Of a stretch of 64,000 bases of DNA, positions 54,944 through 64,000 are shown piece by piece; within the stretch, counting starts at the first letter, position 1, and each line of letters starts with the position of its first letter. Where the stretch lies: contig NZ_JACBXU010000003.1 of NCBI RefSeq assembly GCF_013415305.1, forward strand, positions 1 to 64,000, written 5' to 3'. The DNA comes from Pantoea sp. WMus005 (GTDB taxonomy: Bacteria > Pseudomonadota > Gammaproteobacteria > Enterobacterales > Enterobacteriaceae). Under the pieces are notes generated by a model. That model was given only the letters and a program-made list of their open reading frames with translations. It ran no database searches and had not been told where the DNA came from. Made by a program: the position numbers and the translations under genes.

Positions 54944-57346
54944 ATGACACAGCCCGAATTCAACCCGCTTCAGTTCAATGCTGCCCTGACCCGTCAGTGG
55001 CAGCGTTTTGGCCTGCGCGATGCGCAGGAGATGACACATGCACAGTGGTGGCAGGCACTCAGCGGTGCACTGGCCGACATGCTGGCCGCGCAGCCTGCTC
55101 CCCCAGCCCCGACAGAACTGCGTCATGTGAACTATCTGTCGATGGAGTTTCTGATGGGTCGCCTGACCGGCAATAACCTTCTGAATCTGGGCTGGTATAA
55201 CGCGGTTAACGACGCGCTCTCTGAGTGGAATATTTCACTGACCGACGTGCTGGAAAATGAAACCGATCCGGCGCTGGGGAACGGCGGCCTGGGTCGTCTG
55301 GCGGCCTGTTTTCTGGATTCCATGGCGAATGTGGGTCAGCCCGCTACTGGCTACGGTCTGAACTATCAGTATGGTCTGTTTCGCCAGCGTTTTGAACAGG
55401 GCGCGCAGGTCGAAGGGCCGGATGACTGGCAGCGCGATAGCTATCCGTGGTTTAACCATAACGCCGCGCTGAACGTGCGTGTCGGACTGGGCGGTAAAGT
55501 GGTGACGGTTGCGGGTCAGCCGCAGTGGCAACCGGCGTTTGAGCTGCTCGGCGAAGCCTGGGATTTGCCGGTAGTCGGTTTTGAGAATGGCATCAGCCAG
55601 CCACTGCGTTTGTGGCAGGCGAAACATGCTCAGCCGTTCAACCTCAGCCGCTTTAACGACGGCGATTTTCTGCGTGCGGAGCAACAGGGCATTGATGCAG
55701 AAAAACTCACCAAAGTGCTCTACCCCAATGACAATCATCAGAACGGTAAAAAACTGCGTCTGATGCAGCAATATTTTCAGTGCGCCTGTGCGCTGGCAGA
55801 CATTCTGCGTCGCCACCATCTGGCCGGACGCAGCATCGAAACGCTGGCCGATCACGAAGTCATCCAGCTGAACGACACCCATCCGACGCTGGCGATTCCG
55901 GAGCTGATGCGTCTGCTGCTGGATGAGCATCAACTTAGCTGGGAGCGCGCGTGGCAGATCACCCAGCATACCTTTGCCTACACCAATCACACGCTGATGC
56001 CGGAGGCGCTGGAGTGCTGGGATGTGCGCCTGGTGCGCAGTCTGCTGCCGCGCCATATGATGATCATTAATACTCTGAATGCGCAGCTGAAAACGGCTGT
56101 CACATCGCGCTGGCCGGACGATGACGCAAAATGGGGGAAACTGGCGCTGGTGCACAATAACCAGCTCCGCATGGCCAACCTTTGCGTCACCAGTGGCTTC
56201 GCGGTCAATGGTGTCGCGGCGCTGCACTCGAAACTGGTGGTACAGGATCTCTTCCCGGAATATCACCAGATGTGGCCGGAGAAATTCCATAACGTGACCA
56301 ATGGCATTACACCGCGCCGCTGGATTAATCAGTGCAACCCGGCGCTGAGTGCGCTGATTAGCCGAACGCTGCAAAAGCCCTGGCTGAACGATCTTGATGC
56401 CCTGCAGGGGCTGGAAGCCTTTGCGGATGACGCCACGTTCCGCGCGGAATATCGCACCATCAAACAGCAGAATAAACAGGCGCTGGTCGGCTGGATCAAA
56501 AACCGGACCGGCATCGAAATCGACCCCACCGCGCTGTTTGATGTGCAGATTAAGCGCCTGCATGAATACAAACGTCAGCATCTGAGCCTGCTGCACATCA
56601 TTGCGCTGTGGCAGACACTGGTCACCGATCCGCAGGCGAACCGCGTACCGCGCGTGGTGCTGTTTGGCGCCAAAGCCGCACCAGGTTATGCGCTGGCAAA
56701 AAACATCATCTACGCCATCAACAAAGTGGCCGAGGTGATCAACCAGGATCCGCGCATCGGCGACCGCCTGAAGGTGGTGTTTATTCCCGATTACAACGTC
56801 TCCGTCGCCGAGCGGCTGATTCCGGCCGCTGACCTTTCTGAACAGATCTCAACTGCCGGTAAAGAAGCCTCCGGCACCGGTAACATGAAACTGGCGCTTA
56901 ACGGTGCCCTGACCATCGGCACACTTGATGGGGCGAATGTTGAGATCGCTGAGCAGGTGGGCAGTGAAAACATCTTTATTTTCGGGCATACCGTGGAACA
57001 GGTGGTGGCCTTAAAAGCCAGTGGCTATGCTCCGGCGCAGTGGCGCAAAAAAGATCCGCAGCTCAATCAGGTGTTACAGGCACTGGAAGATGGCACCTTC
57101 AGTCAGGGCGATCTTCACGCTTTTGACGCAATGCTGCACAGTCTCGGCCCGGAAGGCGGCGATCCTTATCTGGTGCTGGCAGACTTCCAGCCCTACCTGC
57201 ACGCGCAAGCGCAGGTTGAGCTGCTGTGGAGCGATCAGGAAGCCTGGACACGTGCCACCATCCTCAATACCGCACGCTGTGGCATGTTCAGCTCCGATCG
57301 CGCAATCCGCGATTATCAGCAACGCATCTGGCAAGCGAAACGCTAA
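54944..57346 (+). CDS. malP: Maltodextrin phosphorylase
   Basis: 800 residues (E. coli 797). It cleaves linear maltodextrins with phosphate to release glucose-1-phosphate. The glycogen-phosphorylase fold is clear: [42 protein letters not shown], and the PLP lysine in [28 protein letters not shown] (quoted in parts: [15 protein letters not shown]). Cytosolic. First gene of malPQ, eight bases before malQ; activated by MalT. Confidence 0.97.
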   Translation: MTQPEFNPLQFNAALTRQWQRFGLRDAQEMTHAQWWQALSGALADMLAAQPAPPAPTELRHVNYLSMEFLMGRLTGNNLLNLGWYNAVNDALSEWNISLTDVLENETDPALGNGGLGRLAACFLDSMANVGQPATGYGLNYQYGLFRQRFEQGAQVEGPDDWQRDSYPWFNHNAALNVRVGLGGKVVTVAGQPQWQPAFELLGEAWDLPVVGFENGISQPLRLWQAKHAQPFNLSRFNDGDFLRAEQQGIDAEKLTKVLYPNDNHQNGKKLRLMQQYFQCACALADILRRHHLAGRSIETLADHEVIQLNDTHPTLAIPELMRLLLDEHQLSWERAWQITQHTFAYTNHTLMPEALECWDVRLVRSLLPRHMMIINTLNAQLKTAVTSRWPDDDAKWGKLALVHNNQLRMANLCVTSGFAVNGVAALHSKLVVQDLFPEYHQMWPEKFHNVTNGITPRRWINQCNPALSALISRTLQKPWLNDLDALQGLEAFADDATFRAEYRTIKQQNKQALVGWIKNRTGIEIDPTALFDVQIKRLHEYKRQHLSLLHIIALWQTLVTDPQANRVPRVVLFGAKAAPGYALAKNIIYAINKVAEVINQDPRIGDRLKVVFIPDYNVSVAERLIPAADLSEQISTAGKEASGTGNMKLALNGALTIGTLDGANVEIAEQVGSENIFIFGHTVEQVVALKASGYAPAQWRKKDPQLNQVLQALEDGTFSQGDLHAFDAMLHSLGPEGGDPYLVLADFQPYLHAQAQVELLWSDQEAWTRATILNTARCGMFSSDRAIRDYQQRIWQAKR

Positions 57347-57354
57347 GGAATGCC

Positions 57355-59430
57355 ATGAAAACAGAACCTGTTATGGATGATTTTTCCCTGGCAGGCATCG
57401 CCGCTGAGTATATCAATGCTCACGGCAAGCCTCAGGCGATCCCAACCCTGACCCGCCAGCGTTTGCTGGCGGTGATGCAGCCTCCCCATGCGCTGAGCAC
57501 ACCGCTGCCACCGGTGGTGATTTTCCGCAGCGGCGATCTGCTGAGCCTGTCGCCACAGCTGATTGACGATGCCCACTGGCATCTCACCCGCGAGTCGGGT
57601 GAGATCAGCTCGGGCCGCTGCCAGCCCGCGCAGCCGCTGCATCTGCCGCCGCTGCCCGAAGGCTACCATCAGCTGACGCTGCAACAGGGCGCGCAGCAGT
57701 GGTCGTGCCGGGTGATTATTGCCCCGGCCCGCTGTTATGAACCGCCAGCCCTGCTGGCAGGTGAATCCCTGTGGGGCGCCTGCGTGCAGCTTTACACCCT
57801 GCGCTCCGCGCAGAACTGGGGCGTTGGCGACTTTGGCGATCTGCGCCGGATGCTACCGGACGTCGCCGCACGTGGTGGCGCGTTTATCGGCCTTAATCCA
57901 GTCCATGCGCTGTTTCCCTCCAGCCCGGAAAGCGCCAGTCCTTACAGCCCTTCGTCACGGCGCTGGCTTAATGTGCTCTACATCGATGTCAGTGCGGTCA
58001 CTGACTTCCAGTTGAGCGTGGCTGCGCAGGCCTGGTGGCAACAGCCCGAAACGCAGCAGACGCTGGAGCAGGCACGCGCAACTGAATGGGTCGATTATGC
58101 AGCGGTAACCCGACTCAAAATTCAGGCGTTAAGCCTGGCCTGGCCGCAGTTTACCCAGCGCGATGCCGCCGATCCTGAGGTGCAGGCATTTACCGCATTT
58201 ATCCGTGAGGGTGGCGAAAGCTTGCAGCATCAGGCGCTGTTTGATGCGCTGCATGCCGACCAGATAGCGCAGGATAGCGGGCGCTGGGGCTGGCCAGTGT
58301 GGCCGGAGGCGTTTCAGAGTCCTGGCAGTCCGGCCGTAAAGACCTTCCTGGCGCAACATCAGGATCAGGTGCGCTTCTGGCTCTGGCTGCAGTGGCTGGC
58401 CGCGCAGCAGTTTGAAAGCTGCTGGGACGTCTGTCAGCAGCAGCAGATGCCCATCGGACTTTACCGCGATCTGGCGGTAGGTGTCGCACAGGGTGGCGCA
58501 GAGACCTGGAGCGAGCGCGATCTCTACTGTATGAATGCCAGCATCGGTGCGCCACCCGATATTCTCGGCCCTCGCGGCCAGGACTGGGGATTACCGCCCA
58601 TGGATCCGCAGGTGATGCGACAGCGCGCCTCGGAGCCGTGGATCGCCCTGCTGCGCGCCAATATGCGCCACTGCGGCGCGCTGCGTATTGACCATGTGAT
58701 GGCACTAATGCGGCTGTGGTGGATCCCGGCCGGTGAAAGCGCGATGCACGGGGCTTATGTGCACTATCCCATCGACGATCTGCTGGCGATTCTGGCGCTG
58801 GAAAGCCAGCGTCATCGCTGCATGGTGATTGGCGAAGACCTGGGCACCGTTCCGGAAGCGATTGTCGATAAGCTGAGGGATGGGGGCGTTTACTCCTACA
58901 AGGTGCTCTGGTTCGAACAGACTTCAGAAACCGGTTTTCGCCCGCCCGCCAGCTGGCCACGGCAGGCAATGGCTGTCGCCACCACACATGACCTCCCGAC
59001 ACTGCGTGGCTGGTGGCAAAGTAACGATCTGACAACCGGCGCGCAACTCGGTCTCTATCCGGACAAGGTGGTGCTGGCCGGGCTGTATCAGGATCGGCTT
59101 CGGGCCAGGCAGGCGCTGCTGAACAGTCTGCATCGGGTCGGCGCGCTGCCGAAACGTGCCGGACGCGATGCACGCCACACCGGCATGAGCAAAGCGTTAA
59201 ACCGGGCGATGCAGCGCTATCTGGCAGACAGCCACAGCGCCCTGCTGGGCCTGCAACCGGAGGATTGGCTGGACATGGCCGCGCCGGTGAACATTCCCGG
59301 CACCAGTGATGAATATCCGAACTGGCGACGCAAATTGAGCGTGCCGCTGGAGGCGCTATTCAGTGATTCGCAGACCGAAGGGTTGTTGCGCGATTTGACG
59401 GCACGACGGAAGGGGTCAGTGCGGAATTAA
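57355..59430 (+). CDS. malQ: 4-alpha-glucanotransferase (amylomaltase)
   Basis: 691 residues from the ATG at 57355, preceded by AAGGA; an earlier in-frame start inside malP is rejected. GH77 enzyme that transfers glucan chains between maltodextrins and releases glucose. The catalytic nucleophile is in LRIDHVMAL, the acid/base in VIGEDLGTVPE and the third carboxylate in TTHDLPTLRGWW. The N-terminal extension of about 135 residues is the enterobacterial type. Cotranscribed with malP. Confidence 0.96.
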   Translation: MKTEPVMDDFSLAGIAAEYINAHGKPQAIPTLTRQRLLAVMQPPHALSTPLPPVVIFRSGDLLSLSPQLIDDAHWHLTRESGEISSGRCQPAQPLHLPPLPEGYHQLTLQQGAQQWSCRVIIAPARCYEPPALLAGESLWGACVQLYTLRSAQNWGVGDFGDLRRMLPDVAARGGAFIGLNPVHALFPSSPESASPYSPSSRRWLNVLYIDVSAVTDFQLSVAAQAWWQQPETQQTLEQARATEWVDYAAVTRLKIQALSLAWPQFTQRDAADPEVQAFTAFIREGGESLQHQALFDALHADQIAQDSGRWGWPVWPEAFQSPGSPAVKTFLAQHQDQVRFWLWLQWLAAQQFESCWDVCQQQQMPIGLYRDLAVGVAQGGAETWSERDLYCMNASIGAPPDILGPRGQDWGLPPMDPQVMRQRASEPWIALLRANMRHCGALRIDHVMALMRLWWIPAGESAMHGAYVHYPIDDLLAILALESQRHRCMVIGEDLGTVPEAIVDKLRDGGVYSYKVLWFEQTSETGFRPPASWPRQAMAVATTHDLPTLRGWWQSNDLTTGAQLGLYPDKVVLAGLYQDRLRARQALLNSLHRVGALPKRAGRDARHTGMSKALNRAMQRYLADSHSALLGLQPEDWLDMAAPVNIPGTSDEYPNWRRKLSVPLEALFSDSQTEGLLRDLTARRKGSVRN

Positions 59431-59460
59431 GCACTGACGTTCAGAACTCAGGAAGTATAA

Positions 59461-59484
59461 ACCCTGGAACTATTCCAGGGTTTT
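59461..59484 (+). terminator. Terminator after malQ
   Basis: ACCCTGGAA and TTCCAGGGT pair around CTA and are followed by TTTT. Confidence 0.7.
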
Positions 59485-59603
59485 AGAATCCGTTAGCTAA
59501 CCTGGTTAGCATGACAACGCTCACCCCTCAACGTTCTCCTGACCGGCAACGTTAAGTAAGATCGGTTAAGGTCTCAACCCATTACATTCATGATTTACAC
59601 GCC

Positions 59604-59628
59604 AAAAAAAGGTGCGCCAGAGCGCACC
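59604..59628 (-). terminator. Terminator after malM
   Basis: On the minus strand GGTGCGC, a TCTG loop and GCGCACC are followed by seven T, 33 bases past the malM stop. Confidence 0.9.
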
Positions 59629-59661
59629 AGATGGAACAACATCAACAGTGTCGGGGCAGCT

Positions 59662-60600
59662 TCACCCCTTGCCTTTAACACTACTGATAAAGGTTTGCCG
59701 TGCAGAGGTAGACCCCAGCCGCTCGGCTTCATCCAGCAGTTTCAGCGCCTTGTCGATATTGCCGCTGTTCACCGCCTGGGTAATCTTCTGGTTAAAGTAA
59801 CTCTCGGTGTCGCTCATGATCGGTTCCGCACGGGCTTTTGGCGCGGGCACGGCGGACGGTGCCTGAGCCGGTGCTGCGCTGTACGCTGCCGCTGGTGCGG
59901 TATTGCCGACGGTGACTGCACTCGCGCCGGATGAACCAAACAGCGGCCCGACCAGGATCGAGGAGCCGGAACTGGTCTGCATCTTCAGCTTCATGGTGCC
60001 TTCGCGGCTGTGGCTGGCGACCGGATCGGGAATATCCGGTACCGCATGGCCGGTGCCCTGGGCGTAAGCCTTGGCTGGATCAAGCAACGTGGTGGTCTGG
60101 GTCAGATCGCTGTCGGTGGTGAACACCAGCAGGTAAATCTTTTGCTGGCCCAGCGCCGGGGTTAATTTCATTACCCCTTCCAGCCGATCTGCCGCCATCA
60201 CGCCCGGCTTCTGATAGGTAAAGTAGCGGCTCGGGAACCAGGCCGCTGGGCGCAGGTTTTCGTCCAGCACCAGCACGTTAGGTGCGAAAACCTGACCGTT
60301 CGCCACTTCACTGTTCAGCGTCAGCGTCAGTTCGCCGATATTCGCTGGCAGACTGTAAGCCGCGACCGGCCCGGCAATGTGGGGCGCATTCAGCGTCTGT
60401 CCGCTGTTGGCGAGTTTTGTGGTCTGCGTCTGAGAGGCCGCCAGCGGCTGCCAGCTCAGGCGTTGCAGAGATTCAGGTGCGACGACCGGTGCGGAAGAGA
60501 GATCCTGCGGCACCAGATTGACCTCCGCCAGGGCGGGAAGCGTGTGTCCTGTCAGTAACGCCGCCGTCAGGCAGAGTGCAGCCAGTTTTTTCATTTTCAT
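59662..60600 (-). CDS. malM: Maltose operon periplasmic protein MalM
   Basis: 312 residues from the ATG at 60600, with AAGG upstream; a reading to 60657 has no ribosome site. Signal peptide about 1-24 (LCLTAALLTGHTLPALA). The body matches the MalM family (DLSSAPVVAPESLQRLSW, VLDENLRPAAWFPSRYFTYQ, LVFTTDSDL); the segment about 220-260 is alanine/proline rich. Its function in maltose uptake is not established; it is the distal gene of malK-lamB-malM in E. coli too. Confidence 0.93.
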   Translation of the reverse strand: MKMKKLAALCLTAALLTGHTLPALAEVNLVPQDLSSAPVVAPESLQRLSWQPLAASQTQTTKLANSGQTLNAPHIAGPVAAYSLPANIGELTLTLNSEVANGQVFAPNVLVLDENLRPAAWFPSRYFTYQKPGVMAADRLEGVMKLTPALGQQKIYLLVFTTDSDLTQTTTLLDPAKAYAQGTGHAVPDIPDPVASHSREGTMKLKMQTSSGSSILVGPLFGSSGASAVTVGNTAPAAAYSAAPAQAPSAVPAPKARAEPIMSDTESYFNQKITQAVNSGNIDKALKLLDEAERLGSTSARQTFISSVKGKG

Positions 60601-60704
60601 TATGCGTACCTTATTGCAGGTCGCGGTGTGAACCAGGCAATGGCACACCGCGACCAAAGAGATCCATCAGGCGCGAGTCCGCGCCCGTCAGAAAAGGTTC
60701 TGGC

Positions 60705-62009
<1,305 letters not shown>

Positions 62010-62050
62010 CTATCTCCTGAGGTCATTGCTTTTATTGTTTTTTGGCAGGG

Positions 62051-63160
62051 CTATACACCCGGCTCCTGATACAGCCTGCGGCACGCGCTCCCGTCCTCGC
62101 GGAACAGGTGACAACGCTCGGGCGGCAGGCCAATACCGAGGATGGCGCCCTCTTTTACCAGCACGACGTCTTCCTGGCGGTAGACCAGGTTCTGACGGAT
62201 AGCGGGAATCTCGATGTGGATCTGTGTTTCATGCCCCAGCTGTTCCACCACCTGCACTTCCCCTTCAAGGGTGACGTCGGCGATATCGCTGGAGAGCAGA
62301 TGTTCCGGGCGAATGCCCAGTGACATATTGCTGCCAACCTGAACCCCGGCACTGTCAACCGGCAGCCACACCAGTTGCTGATTAGGCAACCGCACCTGAA
62401 CCTGGTCGATGGCGGTGGCGGTCACTTTGACCGGCAGGAAATTCATTTTTGGTGATCCGATAAACCCGGCAACAAAGCGGTTGGCGGGATAGTGGTAGAG
62501 TTCAAGCGGCTTGCCGACCTGCGCAATACGCCCGGCATCCAGCACCACGATCTTGTCAGCCAGCGTCATCGCTTCGATCTGATCGTGGGTGACATAAATC
62601 ATGGTGCGCTTCAGGCGCTTATGGAGACGGGAGATCTCGATCCGCATCTGGACGCGCAGCGCGGCATCGAGGTTCGACAGCGGTTCATCCAGCAGAAATA
62701 CGCGCGGTTCCGCCACCAGCGTGCGGCCAATCGCCACGCGCTGACGCTGCCCCCCAGACAGGGCTTTGGGGCGGCGATCGAGCAGGTGCGCCAGTTGCAG
62801 AATTTCTGCCACCTGATTAACGCGCTGATGAATTTCCGCTTTTTTCACTCCGGCCAGCTTCAGGCCAAAGGACATGTTCTCCGCCACCGACAGATGGGGA
62901 TAAAGCGCATAGGACTGAAACACCATGCCAATGCCGCGTTCAGCAGGTGGTACGTCATTCATGCGCTGGTCGCCGATTAACAGCTCGCCACTGGTGATGG
63001 TCTCCAGTCCGGCAATCATGCGCAGCAGCGTCGATTTGCCACAGCCTGATGGGCCGACGAAAACTACAAATTCCCCTTCACGAATGGTGAGATCGATATC
63101 TTTCGACACCACCGTATCGCCCCAGGCTTTCGTGACATTGCGTAACACAACGCTCGCCAT
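62051..63160 (-). CDS. malK: Maltose/maltodextrin ABC transporter ATPase MalK
   Basis: 369 residues from the ATG at 63160 ([15 protein letters not shown]), with AGGGA upstream; upstream in-frame sequence is not translated. Walker [14 protein letters not shown] (about 36-48), signature [15 protein letters not shown], Walker [14 protein letters not shown] and the switch histidine in [10 protein letters not shown]. The C-terminal regulatory domain (about 235-369) is the one that binds MalT and EIIA-Glc in E. coli. It powers MalEFG; first gene of malK-lamB-malM. Confidence 0.97.
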   Translation of the reverse strand: MASVVLRNVTKAWGDTVVSKDIDLTIREGEFVVFVGPSGCGKSTLLRMIAGLETITSGELLIGDQRMNDVPPAERGIGMVFQSYALYPHLSVAENMSFGLKLAGVKKAEIHQRVNQVAEILQLAHLLDRRPKALSGGQRQRVAIGRTLVAEPRVFLLDEPLSNLDAALRVQMRIEISRLHKRLKRTMIYVTHDQIEAMTLADKIVVLDAGRIAQVGKPLELYHYPANRFVAGFIGSPKMNFLPVKVTATAIDQVQVRLPNQQLVWLPVDSAGVQVGSNMSLGIRPEHLLSSDIADVTLEGEVQVVEQLGHETQIHIEIPAIRQNLVYRQEDVVLVKEGAILGIGLPPERCHLFREDGSACRRLYQEPGV

Positions 63161-63247
63161 GATCCCTTCCCTCTTAGCTGCATAGTCGTGTCTGCTCAGC
63201 GGCAGACGGGTTCCGGGGCTCACTATGCGAGAGGAAACAATCGGTAA

Positions 63248-63456
63248 CATCCTCCGCCATAACGCAAACTACTGGGGGAGGAGGCGGGAGGAGGAGAAAT
63301 GCGGGCTGACGCCCCGGCCCGGGGGCTGCCGCGCTTTTTTGTGATCGCTAACTCAGACCCGAGGGATTTTTTGCCGCGTAAGCGCCCGCTTCAGGTGCTT
63401 TTTGCCAGCGCGATCACAGCGATTGCGCCTGGGGCGTAGAGCGGAGGAGGATGAGA
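63248..63456. promoter_or_regulatory. malK-malE divergent control region with MalT box array
   Basis: MalT boxes: GGGGAGGAGG at 63275-63284 (perfect against GGGGAKGAGG), CGGGAGGAGG directly after it at 63285-63294 (9 of 10), GCGGAGGATG on the minus strand at 63257-63248, GCGGAGGAGG at 63441-63450 and GAGGATGAGA at 63447-63456. Between the two groups lie CRP-like sequences TGTGATCGCTAACTCA (63340-63355) and TGCCAGCGCGATCACA (63403-63418), each with one good half. The layout matches the E. coli malEp-malKp region, where MalT and CRP form a joint nucleoprotein complex. Confidence 0.85.
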
Positions 63457-63522
63457 AGCCCTGGCGGATACGCACAATGATGCCGACAAAGCATTCACCA
63501 CTTCCGCTAACAGGATGGATTT

Positions 63523-64000
63523 ATGACAATGAAAACCGGAACACGAATTCTGGCCCTTTCTGCCCTCTCTGCTGTGCTCTTTTCAGCCAGCGCGATGGCA
63601 AAAATTGAGGAAGGTAAACTGGTCATCTGGATCAACGGTGACAAGGGCTACAACGGCCTTGCCGACGTGGGTAAGAAATTTGAGAAGGAGACCGGCATTA
63701 AAGTCACGGTCGAACATCCTGACAAAATGGAAGAGAAGTATCCGCAGGTTGCGGCGACCGGCGATGGCCCGGATATTATCTTCTGGGCACATGACCGTTT
63801 TGGCGGCTACGCACAGTCGGGCCTGCTGGCGGAGGTGACGCCGGACGCCAGCTTCCGCGAGAAGATCTTCCCGTTCACGTGGGACGCGGTACGTTTCGAC
63901 GGCAAGCTGATTGGCTATCCGATTTCGGTTGAGGCGCTGTCACTGATTTACAACAAAAAGCTGCTGCCGAACCCGCCGAAAACCTGGGAAGAGATTGCCG
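63523..64000 (+). CDS. malE: Maltose-binding protein MalE, 5' part (runs off right edge)
   Basis: 159 codons are in the window, from the ATG at 63523 ([15 protein letters not shown]); the ATG at 63529 is a possible alternative. AGGAT precedes it. A signal peptide of about 28 residues (ending SASAMA) leads to [20 protein letters not shown], nearly identical to E. coli mature MalE, with [24 protein letters not shown] and [22 protein letters not shown]. It is the periplasmic maltose receptor of MalFGK2; malF and malG are expected beyond the edge. Confidence 0.97.
   Translation, partial: MTMKTGTRILALSALSAVLFSASAMAKIEEGKLVIWINGDKGYNGLADVGKKFEKETGIKVTVEHPDKMEEKYPQVAATGDGPDIIFWAHDRFGGYAQSGLLAEVTPDASFREKIFPFTWDAVRFDGKLIGYPISVEALSLIYNKKLLPNPPKTWEEIA

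Noticed and set aside
55235..56596. 453-codon open frame on the minus strand inside malP
   Set aside because: It is antisense to the conserved malP coding frame, has no recognisable domain and owes its length to codon bias.

Overview
The window looks like chromosomal DNA of an Erwiniaceae member, most likely Pantoea. The grounds are very close resemblance to enterobacterial MalT/MalP/LamB/MalK/MalE, DcuSR, Mqo, class I fumarase, ecotin and YfiRNB, a cspA-type cold-shock leader at the left edge, and a pigment- and plant-associate style of accessory metabolism. The species is inferred from remembered family sequences; no search was run.

Layout. 1-10.5 kb: the start and long 5' leader of a cold-shock gene (minus strand), an MFS exporter, an NAD-dependent epimerase, a TetR regulator divergent from an ABC-type six-TM protein with two palindromic operators between them, the dat-ddc pair for 1,3-diaminopropane synthesis, ecotin, an MHS-type transporter and a VF530-family protein. 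10.6-22.6 kb: a C4-dicarboxylate module with mqo, dcuSR, apbE, a three-domain soluble fumarate reductase, a DASS dicarboxylate transporter and a class I fumarase. A perfect FNR-type box lies in the divergent control region. The parts fit together: DcuSR senses dicarboxylate, the transporter imports it, fumarase makes fumarate, the FMN/FAD reductase reduces it, and ApbE attaches the reductase's covalent FMN. 22.6-36.5 kb: oxidoreductases with a LysR gene, a small inositol-type operon (transporter, IolI-like isomerase, IolG-like dehydrogenase) behind a 20-bp palindrome, the complete YfiR-YfiN-YfiB c-di-GMP module, a second LysR, and an HprRS-like two-component pair facing hiuH-glcG.

36.5-50.9 kb is an accessory segment. 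It holds an IS5-type transposase remnant, a frameshifted histidine phosphatase, an 8-copy TCATTCAG tandem repeat, a ferrochelatase and a stand-alone RibD-type deaminase in AT-rich DNA, nhaA, a chemoreceptor with a near-consensus FliA promoter, and two alpha/beta hydrolases. Its most unusual property is a dispersed intergenic repeat seen only here. The repeat has two related hairpins, A and B, used singly or as an A-spacer-B unit, always in the same orientation.

51.9-64 kb holds the maltose regulon in one block: malT, malPQ, then malM-lamB-malK divergent from malE, which runs off the right edge. MalT boxes lie in both divergent promoter regions. In E. coli these genes sit at two distant loci.
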